From contig NC_134397.1 in assembly GCF_050003625.1 (NCBI RefSeq), positions 265,602,070 through 265,666,069 on the forward strand: DNA of 64,000 nt, written 5' to 3'. This document shows positions 1 to 11,996 of this stretch, piece by piece (the first letter of the stretch is position 1; every line of letters starts with the position of its first letter). The translations under genes and the position numbers were made by a program. This DNA is from Haematobia irritans. Its lineage: Eukaryota > Arthropoda > Insecta > Diptera > Muscidae. The notes under the pieces are model-generated. The model was not told the DNA's origin. It saw nothing but the letters and a program-made list of their open reading frames with translations, and searched no databases.

Positions 1-56
1 TTCCAGGATGTAAAAACAATTTCATAAAGACTAACTCAAAAAAAAAAAAAAAAAAA

Positions 57-1263
57 AAGTATATACGCCCGTAAGTTCGGCCAGGCCGAAGCCTATGTAC
101 CCTCCATCATGGATTGCGTAGAAACTTCTTCTAAACACTGCATTCCACAATCGAATTACTTAAGTTGCGGTAACGCTTGCCGATGGCAAGGTATCTTAAA
201 ACCTCCTAACACCATCTTCTAAATTGTATGTATGTCCATACGTGGTATATATTAAATCAAAAAAGATCAACCCAATACGTATATAATTCAGTTTGACAAA
301 GTAGACATAAAATTTTGACAAAATTTTCTACAGAAATAAAATTTTAACAAAATTTTCTATAGAAATAAAATTTTCACAAAATTTTCTATAGAAATAAAAA
401 TTTTGACAAAATTTTCTATAGAAAGAAAATTTTGACAAAAATTTCTACAGAAATAAAATTTTAACAAAATTTTATATAGAAATAAAATTTTGACAAAATT
501 TTCTATAGAAATAAGATTTTGGCACTGATGAAAATTTTATTATGAACGGAATAAAATTTTAACAAAATTTTCTCTAGAAATAAAATTTTGACAAAATTTT
601 CTATAGAAATAAAATTTTGACAAAATTTTCTATAGAAATAAAATTTTGGTAGATTATTTTTGGCTCTAGTGGCAACCATGATTATGAACCGATATGGACC
701 AATTTTTGTGTGATTGGACTAATTTTGGTATGGTCCTTAGCGACCATATACTAATTATATATAATTATGGACCGATGTGGACCAATTTTTGCATGGTTGT
801 TAGAGACCATATACCAACACCATGTACCAAATTTCTGCCGGATCGGATGAAATTTGTTTCTCTTTTAGGCTCCGCAAGCCAAATCTGGGGATCGGTTCAT
901 ATGGGGGCTATATATAATTATGGACCGATGTGGACCAATTTTTGCACGGTTGTTAGAGACCATATACCAATATCATGTACCAAATTCCAGCTGGATCGGA
1001 TGAAATATGCTTCTGTTAGAGGCTCCACAAGCCAAATCTTAGGGTCCCATTTTCAATACCATCCGACCTACATCGATATCAACTACTTGTGCCAAGTTTC
1101 AAGTCGATAGCTTGTTGCGTTCAGAAGTTAGCGTGATTTCAACAGATGGACGGACGGACGGACGGACATGCTTAGATCGACTCAGAATTTCACCACGACC
1201 CAGAATATATATACTTTATGGGGTCTTAGAGCAATATTTCGATGTGTTACAAACGGAATGACA
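57..1263 (+). mobile_element. Family A Helentron/DINE-1-like element, right end truncated
   Basis: Left end AAGTATATACG follows a run of about 21 A. A hairpin TTCGGCC-A-GGCCGAA lies at 76-90 and the left subterminal motif TACCCTCCATCAT at about 99-111. The body holds a 29-bp satellite block (about 305-655), roughly 2.5 copies of the 153-bp repeat (about 660-1060) and the core with (GGAC)n at 1146-1168, followed by TATATATA. The terminal palindrome expected after GGAATGACAAA is missing: a tRNA-like repeat begins there. It encodes no transposase; the 138-residue open frame at 694-1110 is only the 153-bp repeat read through. The DINE-1/mini-me assignment rests on the (TA)n - core - (GTCY)n arrangement. 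Confidence 0.8.
305..655 (+). repeat. 29-bp AT-rich satellite block inside element A
   Basis: About twelve tandem copies of a 29-bp unit of the form CTATAGAAATAAAATTTT + GACAAAATTTT. CTATAG recurs every 29 bases, for example at 601 and 630. The block ends in GGTAGATTATTTTTGGCTCTAGTGGCAAC, an end module that also bounds the stand-alone satellite blocks elsewhere in the window. Confidence 0.9.
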
Positions 1264-1402
1264 AATACAAACAATATAGAAGAAATTATACGATTTTATA
1301 AATTTTTAAAATTTTTTTACCTTTCGCTTGGACGGAGAATCGAACCGCGGACCATGCACTTTGTAAGCCAACACACTAACCACTGAGCTATGTACCTGTT
1401 AT
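1264..1402 (-). repeat. tRNA-like SINE (type 2)
   Basis: On the minus strand this reads as a tRNA-like head: A box TAGCTCAGTGG (complement of 1380-1390) and B box GGTTCGATTCT (complement of 1336-1346), followed by an AT-rich tail ending TTTCTTCTATATTGTTTGTATT. The anticodon-loop region reads CTTACAA, but D-arm and anticodon-arm pairing is poor, so it is not a functional tRNA. The same head and tail recur at 1930-2060 (minus) and 10660-10775 (plus), which supports a tRNA-derived short retroelement rather than a lone pseudogene. Confidence 0.6.
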
Positions 1403-1437
1403 GGTCATCAATAGATAATTATCCATACACGCTCATA

Positions 1438-2402
1438 AAAAATCGCTTCTGTATCATATACTCCCAAACATATTTTGCTTCAAGCATATACATTTTTGGG
1501 TATTGCCCAAACATTTATATGTTTGATCTCTTCCAATATATAATATGTTTGAAAGCATATTAGTCTAAACAATATATGTTTGGGTAGTCTAAGTTCCAAA
1601 CATTTTGTATTTTTGCATCCAAATTTAATAATGTTGTCTTCCAAAAAACAATATGTTATTATGTGAACATATAATATGTTTGGAAGCATTTTGCACCCAA
1701 AAATATTATATGCTTAAAAAATTCTCCCAAACAATATTGTGCTCAAAATTTTATTTATTTATTTATATATTTACAATCATAATGAATTATGAAAATAAAC
1801 AGGTAACATAGGTGCTAACAACATAGGTTTTCGACCTGAATGCTCAAAATTTTGTTTCAGCCTAATTGTATATTCCCCCACATCTTTCTCATTTCCACGA
1901 GATTTTTTAGTTCTTAGCACCTTTTTCTGTAATACAAACATTGTAGAAGAAATTATTTATATTGTATGATTTTTTTATTTTAATTTTACCTTTTGCCGGA
2001 CGGGGATTCGAACAGCGGACCACACAGTTTGTAAGGATCAAAGAAGTAGCTGATCAATTGCCCAAGGAAAAATAAAATGTTAATTTTGTAATAACAAGCA
2101 ACAACCACAAACTTAATTCAATATCGCTCCCTGTTAAATAGCGCTCCAAGCTACTAAACACATATATGTTTATAGGCTATCTCTAAATTAATATATGTTT
2201 GCATCCAAGCATATTATATTTACAAACATTTTATGTCCCAAACATAATATGTTCTAACATATTAACATATATGTCACAAACATGTTATGCTAGTTTATGA
2301 ACATTATATGCTTGCACTCAAAAATATTGTGTTTAAAAATTTGTTTTCCAAACATATAATGTTTATAGCCAAACATATGAAAAACAGTCTTTTTCATCCG
2401 TG
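1438..2402 (-). mobile_element. TA-flanked TIR element (ATATGTTTGG family), about 965 bp
   Basis: Ends are CACGCTCATAAAAAATCG on the left and, read inward from the right, CACGGATGAAAAAGACTG; TA flanks both sides (1436-1437, 2403-2404). The interior is rich in ATATGTTTGG and CAAACATAT words and carries a SINE-type-2 piece at 1930-2060 and a small AATAAA-tailed insertion at 1753-1840. A second copy in opposite orientation lies at 10325-11275 and a partial one at 15469-15720. There is no transposase frame. TA duplication suggests a Tc1/mariner-mobilised element; the superfamily is inferred. Confidence 0.7.
1753..1840 (-). mobile_element. About 90-bp AATAAA-tailed small retroposon
   Basis: Flanked by a 13-bp direct duplication TGCTCAAAATTTT (1740-1752 and 1841-1853). 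Read on the minus strand it ends in GATTGTAAATATATAAATAAATAAAT, like a short transcript with overlapping AATAAA motifs copied into DNA. The same insertion is present in the sister element at 10325-11275, so it entered before that element spread. Confidence 0.6.
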
Positions 2403-2487
2403 TATAAGTTATATTTATACAGCATAGCTTGCGGCGCCCACGAACCGAATAAACAAAGTTTATTTAATAGAAACAAACATTTAGTTT

Positions 2488-2571
2488 GGCACCGTGGAGC
2501 AGTGGTTACTACGTCCGACTTGCATGCCAAGGGTCGTGGGTTCGATCCCTGCTTCGACCACAGTTTTTTTT
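2488..2571 (+). repeat. tRNA-like Pol III unit
   Basis: A box TGGAGCAGTGG (2495-2505), B box GGTTCGATCCC (2539-2549) with a pairable T stem, and a T-run (2564-2571) that could end Pol III transcription. The sequence matches the head of the SINE at 33785, 45002 and 52264, but the body and CCTAA tail are absent. The acceptor stem does not pair convincingly, so I call it a tRNA-derived repeat, not a tRNA gene. Confidence 0.6.
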
Positions 2572-3036
2572 ACATATATTCCAGATATGTTCGGAAGATT
2601 CCGAAAAAATGTTCAACATTACATTGTAGTATATTAAATTTTGAACTGTAAAATGTGTCTTATTAAAGACCTAAAGTCAGAAAAGAACAGTGTTTGATAT
2701 AAACGAAATGGACTGTGTTGTTGTTTAAAAAATATTTTTTTATTGAAAAAATAAAAATTTTGTAACAAACGAATTTTTTTGGTGATAAAACTTTAAAATT
2801 TTCGAAGCAATTCAAAAAAACTCTAACAAACGAAAAACGTTTTCGGTACACGTTTTTCAAACGTTTTTTTTTCTTTGCGTGTATAAACCGATCCACCGAT
2901 TTGGCTTGCGGAGCCTCTAAGAGAAGCAAATTTCATCAAATCCGGCTGAAATTAGGTACATGGTGTCAATATATGATCTTTAACAACCATGCAAAAAGTG
3001 GTCCACATCGGTCTATAATAATATATAGCCCCCATA

Positions 3037-3286
3037 CACGCAGAGAAGGAATATGATCACCTCAAACATGTTTCAAGAGCAAAATGTTATTTCTGTATGG
3101 TGACCATGTAACATGTTTGTCACTAAAATGTTATTTTCTCGTCAAATATAACCTGTTTGCCGAAATCAGATACATGATTTCCTAGAAAATAACATGGTTG
3201 CGAAAACCATGTTACATGGTCACCACCCAAAAATAACATTTTGCTCTTAAAACATGTTTGAGATGATCATATTCCTTCTCTGGGTG
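3037..3286. mobile_element. 250-bp MITE with long TIRs
   Basis: Starts CACGCAGAGAAGGAATATG and ends with its near-perfect inverse; the arms stay similar for roughly 70-80 bases (CTCAAACATGTTT, AGAGCAAAATGTTATTT). TA is duplicated on both sides (3035-3036, 3287-3288), and removing the insert restores the 153-bp repeat context CCCATATAAACC. It is a hairpin-type non-autonomous element. A similar end lies at about 31950 and a similar start at about 15749. Confidence 0.85.
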
Positions 3287-4415
3287 TATAAACCGATCCC
3301 CCGATTTGGCTTGCGGATCCTCTAAGAGAAGCAAATTTCATCCGATCCGCCTGAAATTTGATACATGGTGTCAGCATATGATCTTTAACAACCATGCAAA
3401 AAGTGGTCCACATCGGTCCATAATTATATATAGCCCCCATATAAACCGATCCCCCGATTTGGCTTGCGGATCCTCTAAGAGAAGCAAATTTTACCCGATC
3501 GGGTTGAGATTTGGTACATGGTGTAAGTATATGGTCTCTAAAAACTATGCAAAAATTGGCCCACATCGGTCAATAATTATATGTAGCCCCCATATAAACC
3601 GATCCCCCGATTTGGCTTGCGGAGTCTCTAGGAGAAGCAAATTTAATCCGATCCGGCTGAGATTTGGTACATGGTGTTAGTATATCGTCTCTAATGACCA
3701 TGCGAAAATTGGTCCACATCGGTCCATAATTATATATAGCCCCCATATAAACCGATCACCAGATGTGACCTCCGGAGCCTCTTGGAAGACCAAAATTCAT
3801 CTGATTCAGTTGAAATTTGGTACGTGGTATTAATATATGGCCTCAAACACCAATGCAAAAATTGGTCGAAATCGGTCCATAATTATATATAGCCCCCATA
3901 TAAACCGATCCCCAGATTTGGCCTCCGGAGTCCCTTGGAAGAGCAAAATTCAACCGATTCTGTCTAAATTTGGTACATGATGTTAGTATATGGTAGCCAA
4001 CAACCATGCAGGAATTGGTTCATATCAGTCCATAGTTATATATAGCCTCCATATAAACCGATCCCAAGATTTGACCTCCGGTGCCTTTTGGAGAAGCAAA
4101 ATTCATCCGATCTGGTTTAAATTTGGTACGTGGTGGTAGTATATGACATTTAACAACCATGCCAAAAGTGGTCTATATCAGTCCATAATCATATATAGCC
4201 CCCATATAAACCGATCCCGAGAGCAATCACACTAAAATTGGTCCATATTAAGTTCATAATTTTATAGCCCCCATATAAGCGACCCCCATATTTCAATTCT
4301 GGCTCTCTACGTACCGTTCAAAAGTCCATATCGATGCGTAATTATTTGTAGACTTACCTATACATACCTTTTTTGTCTAAAATATACCACGTATGTACTA
4401 ACTCACAATGTAGAA

Positions 4416-6145
4416 AACAATTATATAAAGCAGTAAATTCGGCCGGGCCGAATTTTAAATACCCACCACCATGAATCATGTATAATAGTTTACTATGAAA
4501 ACTCTTCGTCGTAGTGGGTTACTTGATAATATATAGAATTGCAGTGGGTTTGATGACAAGTCTTCTCCAAACGAGCCAGCTCCCGAAGACAAACTTTAAA
4601 GATTCTACCTATGAAGACCAGATAAGATTCTGGATTTATGAGAACCAATTTTGTTAGAGTTTTAGAGAAAATATAAACATATCGTGTATATGTTGAAATT
4701 ACGCCTTGATTTAATATCTTAAATCTGTAGATTTTTGCGCATTTATTTAAATACGATGAGTAAAATCTGGAACTTTTACTTTCAGTTTGAAGCAATTTTC
4801 ATGATCAGTGCGCCTGCTATACCCTGAAAGAAGTGTATTCGTTTTTAAGAAACGTAATTTTAGACAAGCAAAGTTTTCTTTTGACACAAATTTTAGAGAC
4901 AATCGTTGAATAAACCAAAAAACACTTAATAAGGAAAAGAAATTTCGTTTGTCTAAAATTTTATTATAGATTACTAATTTCCAGCAAATCGGATAAAAAC
5001 TACGGATTCTAGAAGCCCAAGAAATAAAGCCGGGAGATCGGTGTATATGGGGGCTATACCAAAACATGGACCGACATGCACCATTTACTACTCACATATT
5101 TGTGATCTTAAAATATCTCCAGATTTTCAATTTCAAACAAATCGGCCAGAAAATATAGTCTCTAGACGCCCAAGAAGTAAAAATCGAGAGATCAGTCTAT
5201 ATGGGGGTTATACCAAAATATGGACCGATATACATCAATTTTGGCACTCTTATTTGTAATCTAAAAATACCTCTAGATATCGAATTTCAGGCAAATCATT
5301 TAATAAATACAGTTTATTATAGCTCAAGAATTTCAGGCAAAGCGGATGGTAAATATAGTTTCTAGAAGCCCAAGAAGCAAAATCGGGAAATCAGTCTCTA
5401 TAGGGGCTATATCAAAACATGGACCGATGAGCACCATTTTCGGCACACCTTTTTATGGTCCTCAAATACCTCTATATTTCCAATTTCAGGCAAATTGGAT
5501 AAAAACTACGGTTTTTATAGGCCCAAGACTCCAAATCGGGAGGTTGGTTTATATGGGGGCTATATCAAAACATGGACCGATGCGAACCATTTTCGACACA
5601 CCTCTTTATGGTCCCAAAATACCTTTAGGTTTTCAATTTCATACAAATCGGATAGAAAATACTGTTTCTAGACGCGTAAGAAGCAAAATCGGGAGATCGG
5701 TATATATGGGGGCTATACCAAAACATGGACCGATATGGATCATTTTCGACACACCTCTTTATAGTCCCACAATACCTCTAGATTTCCAATTTCAGGCAAA
5801 TCTGATAAAAACTACGGTTTTTATAGGTCCAAGACCCCAAATCGGGAGGTCGGTTTATATGGGGACTATATCAAAACTTAGACCGATATAGATATAGATA
5901 TCTTCGAACTTGACCTGCCTGCAAACAAAAAACTAATCTGCGCCAAATTTCGGGACGATAGCGCCATTATTGAAGGCTGTAGCGTGATTACAACAGACAG
6001 ACAGACGGACAGACGGACATCCTTATATCGTCTTAGAATTTCTTCCTGATCAAGAATATATATACTTTATATAGTCGGAAATCGATATTTCGATGTGAAT
6101 GACAAACTTATTATATCCCCGTCACCATTTTATGGTGGTGGGTAT
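4416..6145 (+). mobile_element. Complete family B Helentron-like element nested in A
   Basis: Left end ACAATTATATAAAGCAG, hairpin TTCGGCC-G-GGCCGAA at 4438-4452, subterminal motif TACCCACCACCAT at about 4459-4471. 153-bp repeats of the B type run from about 4980 to 5890, the core with (GACA/GACG)n lies at about 5992-6020, and the right palindrome CACCATTTTATGGTG is at 6123-6137 followed by GTGGGTATA. Its removal rejoins the host A element (TAGAAAACAATGTTAAGAAG). There is no target-site duplication beyond ambiguous bases, as expected for Helitron-like insertion. No enzyme is encoded; the 181-residue frame at 5346-5891 is repeat read-through. Confidence 0.85.
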
Positions 6146-6289
6146 AACAATGTTAAGAAGTTTTAAGATACCACAACCCAAGTAATTCGATTGTGGATGA
6201 CAGTCTTTCGTAGAAGTTTCTACGCAATCCATGGTGGAGGGTACATAAAATTCGGCCTGGCTGAACTTACGGCCGTATATACTTGTTTT

Positions 6290-6450
6290 AATTGAAATGT
6301 TTTCAATCACGAAAATGATAATACCAATCACAGTATTAATTAGGCATAATAAATATTTGATTAAAAAATTATTTGATTTGTTTTCAAAATTTCAATTAAT
6401 TTTGTATTGATTCATATAAAATTTGATGTCGTTTGGACACCTCCGTTTTT
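6290..6450 (+). repeat. First half of AT-rich TTAATTGA MITE
   Basis: Matches about 27290-27440 of the intact copy (TCAATCACGAAAATGATA, TTAATTGATTC). It continues at about 8400-8570 after family A element 6451-8390, so that element landed in this MITE. Its first 50 or so bases are missing where the preceding A element ends. Confidence 0.7.
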
Positions 6451-8390
6451 ATACCCTCCATCATAGGATGGGGGTATATTAACTTTGTCATTCCGTTTGT
6501 AACACATCGAAATATTGCTCTAAGACCCCATAAAGTATATATATTCTGGGTCGTGGTGAAATTCTGAGTCGATCTAAGCATGTCCGTCCGTCCGTCCGTC
6601 CGTCCGTCCGTCTGTTGAAATCACGCTAACTTCCGAACGAAACAAGCTATCGACTTGAAACTTGGCACAAGTAGTTGTTATCGATGTAGGTCGGATGGTA
6701 TTGAAAATGGGCCATATCGGTCCACTTTTACGTATAGCCCCCATATAAAGGGACCCTCAGATTTGGCTTGTGGAGCCTCTAACAGAAGCATATTTCATCC
6801 GATCCGGCTGAAATTTGGTACATGGTGTTAGTATATGGTCTCTAACAACCATGCAAAAATTGGTCCACATCGGTCCATAATTATATATAGCCCCCATATA
6901 AACCGATCCCCAGATTTGGCTTGCGGAGCCTAAAAGAGAAGCAAATTTCATCCGATCCGGCTGAAATTTGGTACATGGTGTTAGTATATGGTCTCTAACA
7001 ACCATGCAAAAATTGGTCCACATCGGTCCATAATTATATATAGCCCCCATATAAACCGATCCCCAGATTTGGCTTGCGGAGCCTCAAAGAGAAGCAAATT
7101 TCATCCGATCCGCCTGAAATTTGGTACATGATGTTGGTATATGGTCTCTAACAACCATGCAAAAATTGGTCCATATCGGTCCTTAATTATATATAGCCCC
7201 CATATAAACCGATCCCCAGATTTGGCTTGTAGAGCCTCTAAGAGAAGCATATTTCATCCGATCCGGCTGAAATTTGGTACATGGTGTTGGTATATGGTCT
7301 CTAACAACCGTGCAAAAATTGGCCCACATCGGTCCATAATTATATATAGCGCCCATATAAACCGATCCCCAGATTTGGGTTCCGGAGCCTCAAAGAGGAG
7401 CAAATTTCATCCGATCCGCCTGAAATTTGGTACATGATATTGGTATATGGTCTCTAACAACCATGCAAAAATTGGTCCACATCGGTTCATAATTATATAT
7501 AGCCCCCATATAAACCGATCCCCAGATTTGGCTTGCGAAGTCTCCAAGAGAAGCAAATTTCATCCAATCCGGTTGTAATTTGAAACATGATGTTAGTATA
7601 TGATCTTTAACAAGCGTGCCAGAATTGGTCCATATCGGTCCATAATTATATATAGCCCCCATATAAAACGTTCTCCAGATTTGACCTCCGGAGCCTCTTG
7701 GAGGAGCAAAATTCATCCGATCCGGTTCAAATTAGGAACGTGGTGTTAGTATATGGTCGCTACCAACCATACCAAAATTGGTCCAATCACACAAAAATTG
7801 GTCCATATCGGTTCATAATCATGATTGCCACTAGAGCCAAAAATAGTCTACCAAACTTTTATTTCTATAGAAAATTGTGTCAAAATTTTATTTCTATAGA
7901 AAATTTTGTCAAAATTTTATTTCTAGAGAAAATTTTGTTAAAATTTTATTCGGTTCATAATAAAATTTTCATCATTGTCAAAATTGTATATCTATAGAAA
8001 ATTTTATTCAAATTTTATTCGGTTCATAATCATGGTTGCCACTCGAGCCAAAAATAATCTACCAAAAGTTTATTTCTATAGAAAATTTTGTGAAAATTTT
8101 ATTTCTATAGAAAATTTTGTTAAAATTTTATTTCTGTAGAAAATTTTGTCAAAATTTTATTTCTAATTTGTCAAACTGATGTATATACGTATTGGATCGA
8201 TCTTTCTTGATTTAATATATACCACGTATGGACTTACATACATTTTAGAAGATGGTGTTAATCGGCAAGCGTTACCGCAATTTAAGTAATTCGATTGTGG
8301 ATGGCAGTGTTTAGAAGAAGTTTCTCCGCAATCCATGATGGAGGGTACATAAGCTTCGGCCTGGCCGAACTTACGGCCGTATATACTTGT
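6451..8390 (-). mobile_element. Full-length family A Helentron-like element
   Basis: The right palindrome TACCCTCCATCATAGGATGGGGGTA is at 6452-6476, then ATTGCTCTAAGACC, the core, the (GTCC)n microsatellite at about 6579-6612, about 7.5 copies of the 153-bp repeat (6700-7830), a 29-bp satellite block (about 7855-8165), the left subterminal motif ATGATGGAGGGTA, hairpin TTCGGCCTGGCCGAA (8355-8369) and terminus ACTTGT followed by a T-run. It is the best reference copy for the order of modules. Open frames on both strands (51-residue period) are artefacts of the repeat length. Confidence 0.88.
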
Positions 8391-8399
8391 TTTTTTTTT

Positions 8400-8570
8400 T
8401 TTGATTAAAAAGTTAATTGTATCAATTAATTTTTTAAATTAAAATTGAAAAAAATATTCAACCATAGACCTAATTGACTTAATGTTTTTAGTTTGATTAG
8501 AAAGTCAATTGAAAAAGTTTTCAGTTTCAGTTTTTTTATAATTGGAAATATTTTGATAATATTTTTACTG
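8400..8570 (+). repeat. Second half of AT-rich TTAATTGA MITE
   Basis: Resembles 27605-27805 (GATTAAAAAGTTAATTGTATCAATTAA, ATTGGAAATATTTT). It is the continuation of 6290-6450 beyond the inserted A element. Confidence 0.65.
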
Positions 8571-9563
8571 TTATGACGGATTCGATCAAATTGTCTTTGG
8601 CCAGGCAAATGCCATTTTAAAAATTACTCTGCCTATGAGTTACCTACCATTATGTCAAGCAATATTTAAATTTAAATTGATTTGTCATGTTCACTTTGTA
8701 ATATTTGTTTTGTGATGGTCACCCTATTATATTTTTGGGTGCAATTTAATATCTTTTTAAAACGTTGCAAATTTTGGACAAGTGCAAATTGCTTCAATTA
8801 ATATTTTGAAAATAAAGACATTTATTTCACAAGAAAATAAAAACAAAACACAGACCCTCTGAAAACAATTTGCAAAAATTATACTAATTTAATCAAAACA
8901 ATAAAATTTAATGAGTCAATCAACGAAAACACTTGGTGCCGCACCATTTTTGTGGTTCAATGTACAAAAGGCTTGCAATGGAACAACGACCGAATGGATA
9001 GCGAAAAAAAAATTATATCACTAATCATAATCATCAAGCAACACCTCTCAACACCTCAACAACATAAAATGTATTTTTGATTGCTGCAAACAATGTCCAT
9101 CATCAGCATCATACGAATCAAAGCGGGCTTTAAATTGAAGGAAAACAATTTGGAGCGTTTGTGCACACACACCTCCAAAAAGGCATTTTATAGGAAGGCG
9201 GTTAAAACAGTCAAATAATTGGCATGGATAGTGATCACAATAAAATCGAATTAATTTGATAGAAATTAAATAAATACGTAATCTATATTATTGGGGTCCA
9301 CTTTTGGAACAAATTACATATATTTTTTACGTTTTGTAAACATATATTTGCAAAATTGTCTTTTGATATTCATAAATATTTTTAATAATAATTTTTGATA
9401 TTAAGAATAAAGGACTTTTGACTGAATCCGAATAGAACCAAATTTTTTTGTTTCCTTATAAGAACAAAAATGCTGATCAGCCAGGTCGCGCCATAAATGG
9501 GAACAAGTGGTAATCAATGGTAATTAAAATCTGAGCTATACTCCGGATGGGGAAGGACTTCCA
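8571..9563. other. Unique AT-rich DNA, no gene seen
   Basis: No open frame above noise, no repeat family recognised and no coding motif in any frame. It contains ordinary low-complexity AT runs and a stretch of mixed composition at 8930-9230. Probably intergenic or intronic. Confidence 0.5.
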
Positions 9564-10324
9564 TGCACGGTTACCACAGTTGGTAGAATTCTACCAAAAA
9601 TGGTAAATTTTTTTAGTGTTTGGTAGATTGGTAGAATTTTTGGCGTTTTTGCAAAATATACCTCTCCATCTAAAAGATACTTCATAAATAGAAATATAAT
9701 TTTGACAAAATTTACTATAGAGATAAAATTTTGACAAAATTTTTGTAGCAAAAATTTTTCTATAGAAATAAAATTTTGCAAACATTTTCTATAGAGATAA
9801 AATTTTGCAAAAAAATTCTATAGATATGAAATTTTGCAAAAATTTTCTATAGAGATACAATTTTGCAAAAAATTATCTATAAAAATAAAATTTTGCAAAA
9901 AATTACTATAGAGATAAAAAAATCAAAAATTTTCTATAGAGATAAATTTTTGCAAAAATTTTCTATAGCAATAAAATTTTGCAAAAATGTTCCATATCAA
10001 TAAAATTTTACAAACATTTTCTATAAAGATAAATTTTTGCAAAAAATTCTATAGAGATAGAATTTTGCAAGAATTTTGAATAGATATAAAATTTTGCAAA
10101 AATTTTACAAAAAAAAAACTATACAAATAAAATTTTCCAAAAAAAAATCTATAGAGATAAAATTTTTCAAAAATTTTCGATAGAGGTAGAATTTTGCAAT
10201 ATCTTCTATTGAGATAAAATTTTGCACAATTTTTCTATAGAGATAAAATTGTGCAAAAACTTTTCTATAGAGATAAAATGTTGTTAACTTTTCTATAGAG
10301 ATAAAAATTTCCAAAAATTTCCTA

Positions 10325-11275
10325 CGCGGATGAAAAAGACTGTTTTTCATATGTTTGGCTATAAACATTATATGTTTGGAAAACAAATTTTTAAACACAA
10401 TATTTTTGAGTGCAAGCATATAATGTTCATAAACTAGCATAACATGTTTGGGACATATATGTTAATATGTTAGAACATATTATGTTTGGGACATAAAATG
10501 TTTGTAAATATAATATGCTTGGATGCAAACATATATTAATTTAGAAATTTAATTTAGAATTTAGAGCGCTATTTAACAGGGAGCGATATTGAATTAAGTT
10601 GGTGGTTATTGCTTGTTATTACAAAATTAACATTTTATTTTTCCTTGGGCAATTTATCAGCTACTTCTTTGATCCTTACAAACTGTGTGGTCCGCTGTTC
10701 GAATCCCCGTCCGGCAAAAGGTAAAATAAAAATCATAAAATTGAATAATTTCTTCTACAATGTTTGTATTACAGAAAAAGGTGCTAAGAACTAAAAAATC
10801 TCGTGGAAGTGAGAAAGATGTCGGGGAATATACAATTGGGCAGAAACAAAATTTTGAGCATTCAGGTCGAAAACCTATGTTGTTAGCACCTATATTACCT
10901 GTTTATTTTCATAATTCATTATGATTGTAAATATATAAATAAATAAATAAAATTTTGAGCACAATATTGTTTGGGAGAATTTTTTTTAAGCATATAATAT
11001 TTTTGGGTGCAAAATGCTTCCAAACATATTATATGGTCACATAATAACATATTGTTTTTTGGAAGACAACATTATTGAAATTGGATGCAAAAATACAAAA
11101 TGTATGGAACTTAGACTACCCAAACATATATTGTTTAGACAAATATGCTTTCAAACATATTATATATTGGTAGAGATCAAACATATAAATGTTTGGGCAA
11201 TACCCAAAAATGTATATGCTTGAAGCAAAATATGTTTGGGAGTATATGTTACAGAAGCGATTTTTTGTGAGGGTG
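10325..11275 (+). mobile_element. TA-flanked TIR element (ATATGTTTGG family), second copy
   Basis: Nearly full-length partner of 1438-2402 in opposite orientation: starts CGCGGATGAAAAAGACTG and ends TTTTTTGTGAGGGTG, with TA on each side (10323-10324, 11276-11277). It sits in the CTATAG of a 29-bp monomer; removing it restores TTTCCTATAGAGAT. It carries a tRNA-like unit (B box GTTCGAATCCC at about 10697) and the small AATAAA-tailed insertion (about 10860-10950). Confidence 0.78.
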
Positions 11276-11996
11276 TATAGAGATAAAATTTTGAAAAATC
11301 TTCTATAGAGGTACAATTTTGCAAAAATATTCTATAGAAATAAAATTTTGCTAAAATATTCTATAGAAATAAAATTTTGCAAACATTTTCTATAGAGATA
11401 ACATTTTGGAAAAAGTTTGCAAAATTTTTTATACAAATAAAATTTTGCAAGAATTTTTTATGGTAATAACATTTTGACAACATTTTCTCTAGCAATAAAT
11501 AGTTGACAAAATTTTCTGTAGCAATAAAATTTTGACAAAATTTTCTATAACAATAAAATCTTGGAAAAAATTTCTATATATATAAATTTTTACAAAAATT
11601 TTCTTTAGCAATAAAATTTTACAAACATTCTCTATAAAGATAATTTTTTGCAATAATTTTCTATAGAGAAAAAATTTTTCAAAAATTTTCTATAGAGAAT
11701 TTTGTAATATCTTCTATTGAGATAAAATTTTACAAGAATTTTCAATAGATATAAAAATTTTGCAAAAATTTTCTATAGAGATACAATTTTGCAATATCTT
11801 CTATTGAGATAAAATTTTGAAAAAATTTTCTATAGAAATAAAATTGTACAAGCATTTTCTATAGAGATAAAATTTTCCAAAAATTTTCTGTAGATATAAA
11901 ATTTTGAAAAATCTTCTATTTTTGCAAAAATTTTCTATAGAGAACAAATTTTGCAAAAATTTTCTATAGAGATAACATTTTGCAAATATTTTCTAT

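Larger units (their letters stand above)
2878..6287 (-). mobile_element. Family A element, split by a nested B element and a MITE
   Basis: Minus-strand family A copy. About eight 153-bp monomers run from 2878 to about 4330, then the element is broken at about 4415 by element B and resumes at 6146 with ATGTTAAGAAGTTTTAAGATAC, the sequence found uninterrupted at about 60868. Its left end is complete: the hairpin, here TTCGGCCTGGCTGAA, at 6251-6265 and ACTTGT at 6281-6286. The right core and palindrome are missing at the 2878 side. A 250-bp MITE sits at 3037-3286. Confidence 0.8.

Noticed and set aside
1336..1395. Functional tRNA (CTTACAA anticodon-type loop, A and B boxes present)
   Set aside because: D, anticodon and acceptor stems do not pair, and the unit recurs with the same non-tRNA tail at 1930 and 10660. 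tRNA-derived repeat.
8380..8402. Poly(T)/poly(A) at A left ends as a retroposon tail
   Set aside because: Runs vary from none to about 20 and lie outside ACAAGTA; they look like T-rich insertion sites of Helentron-like elements, not a reverse-transcribed tail.
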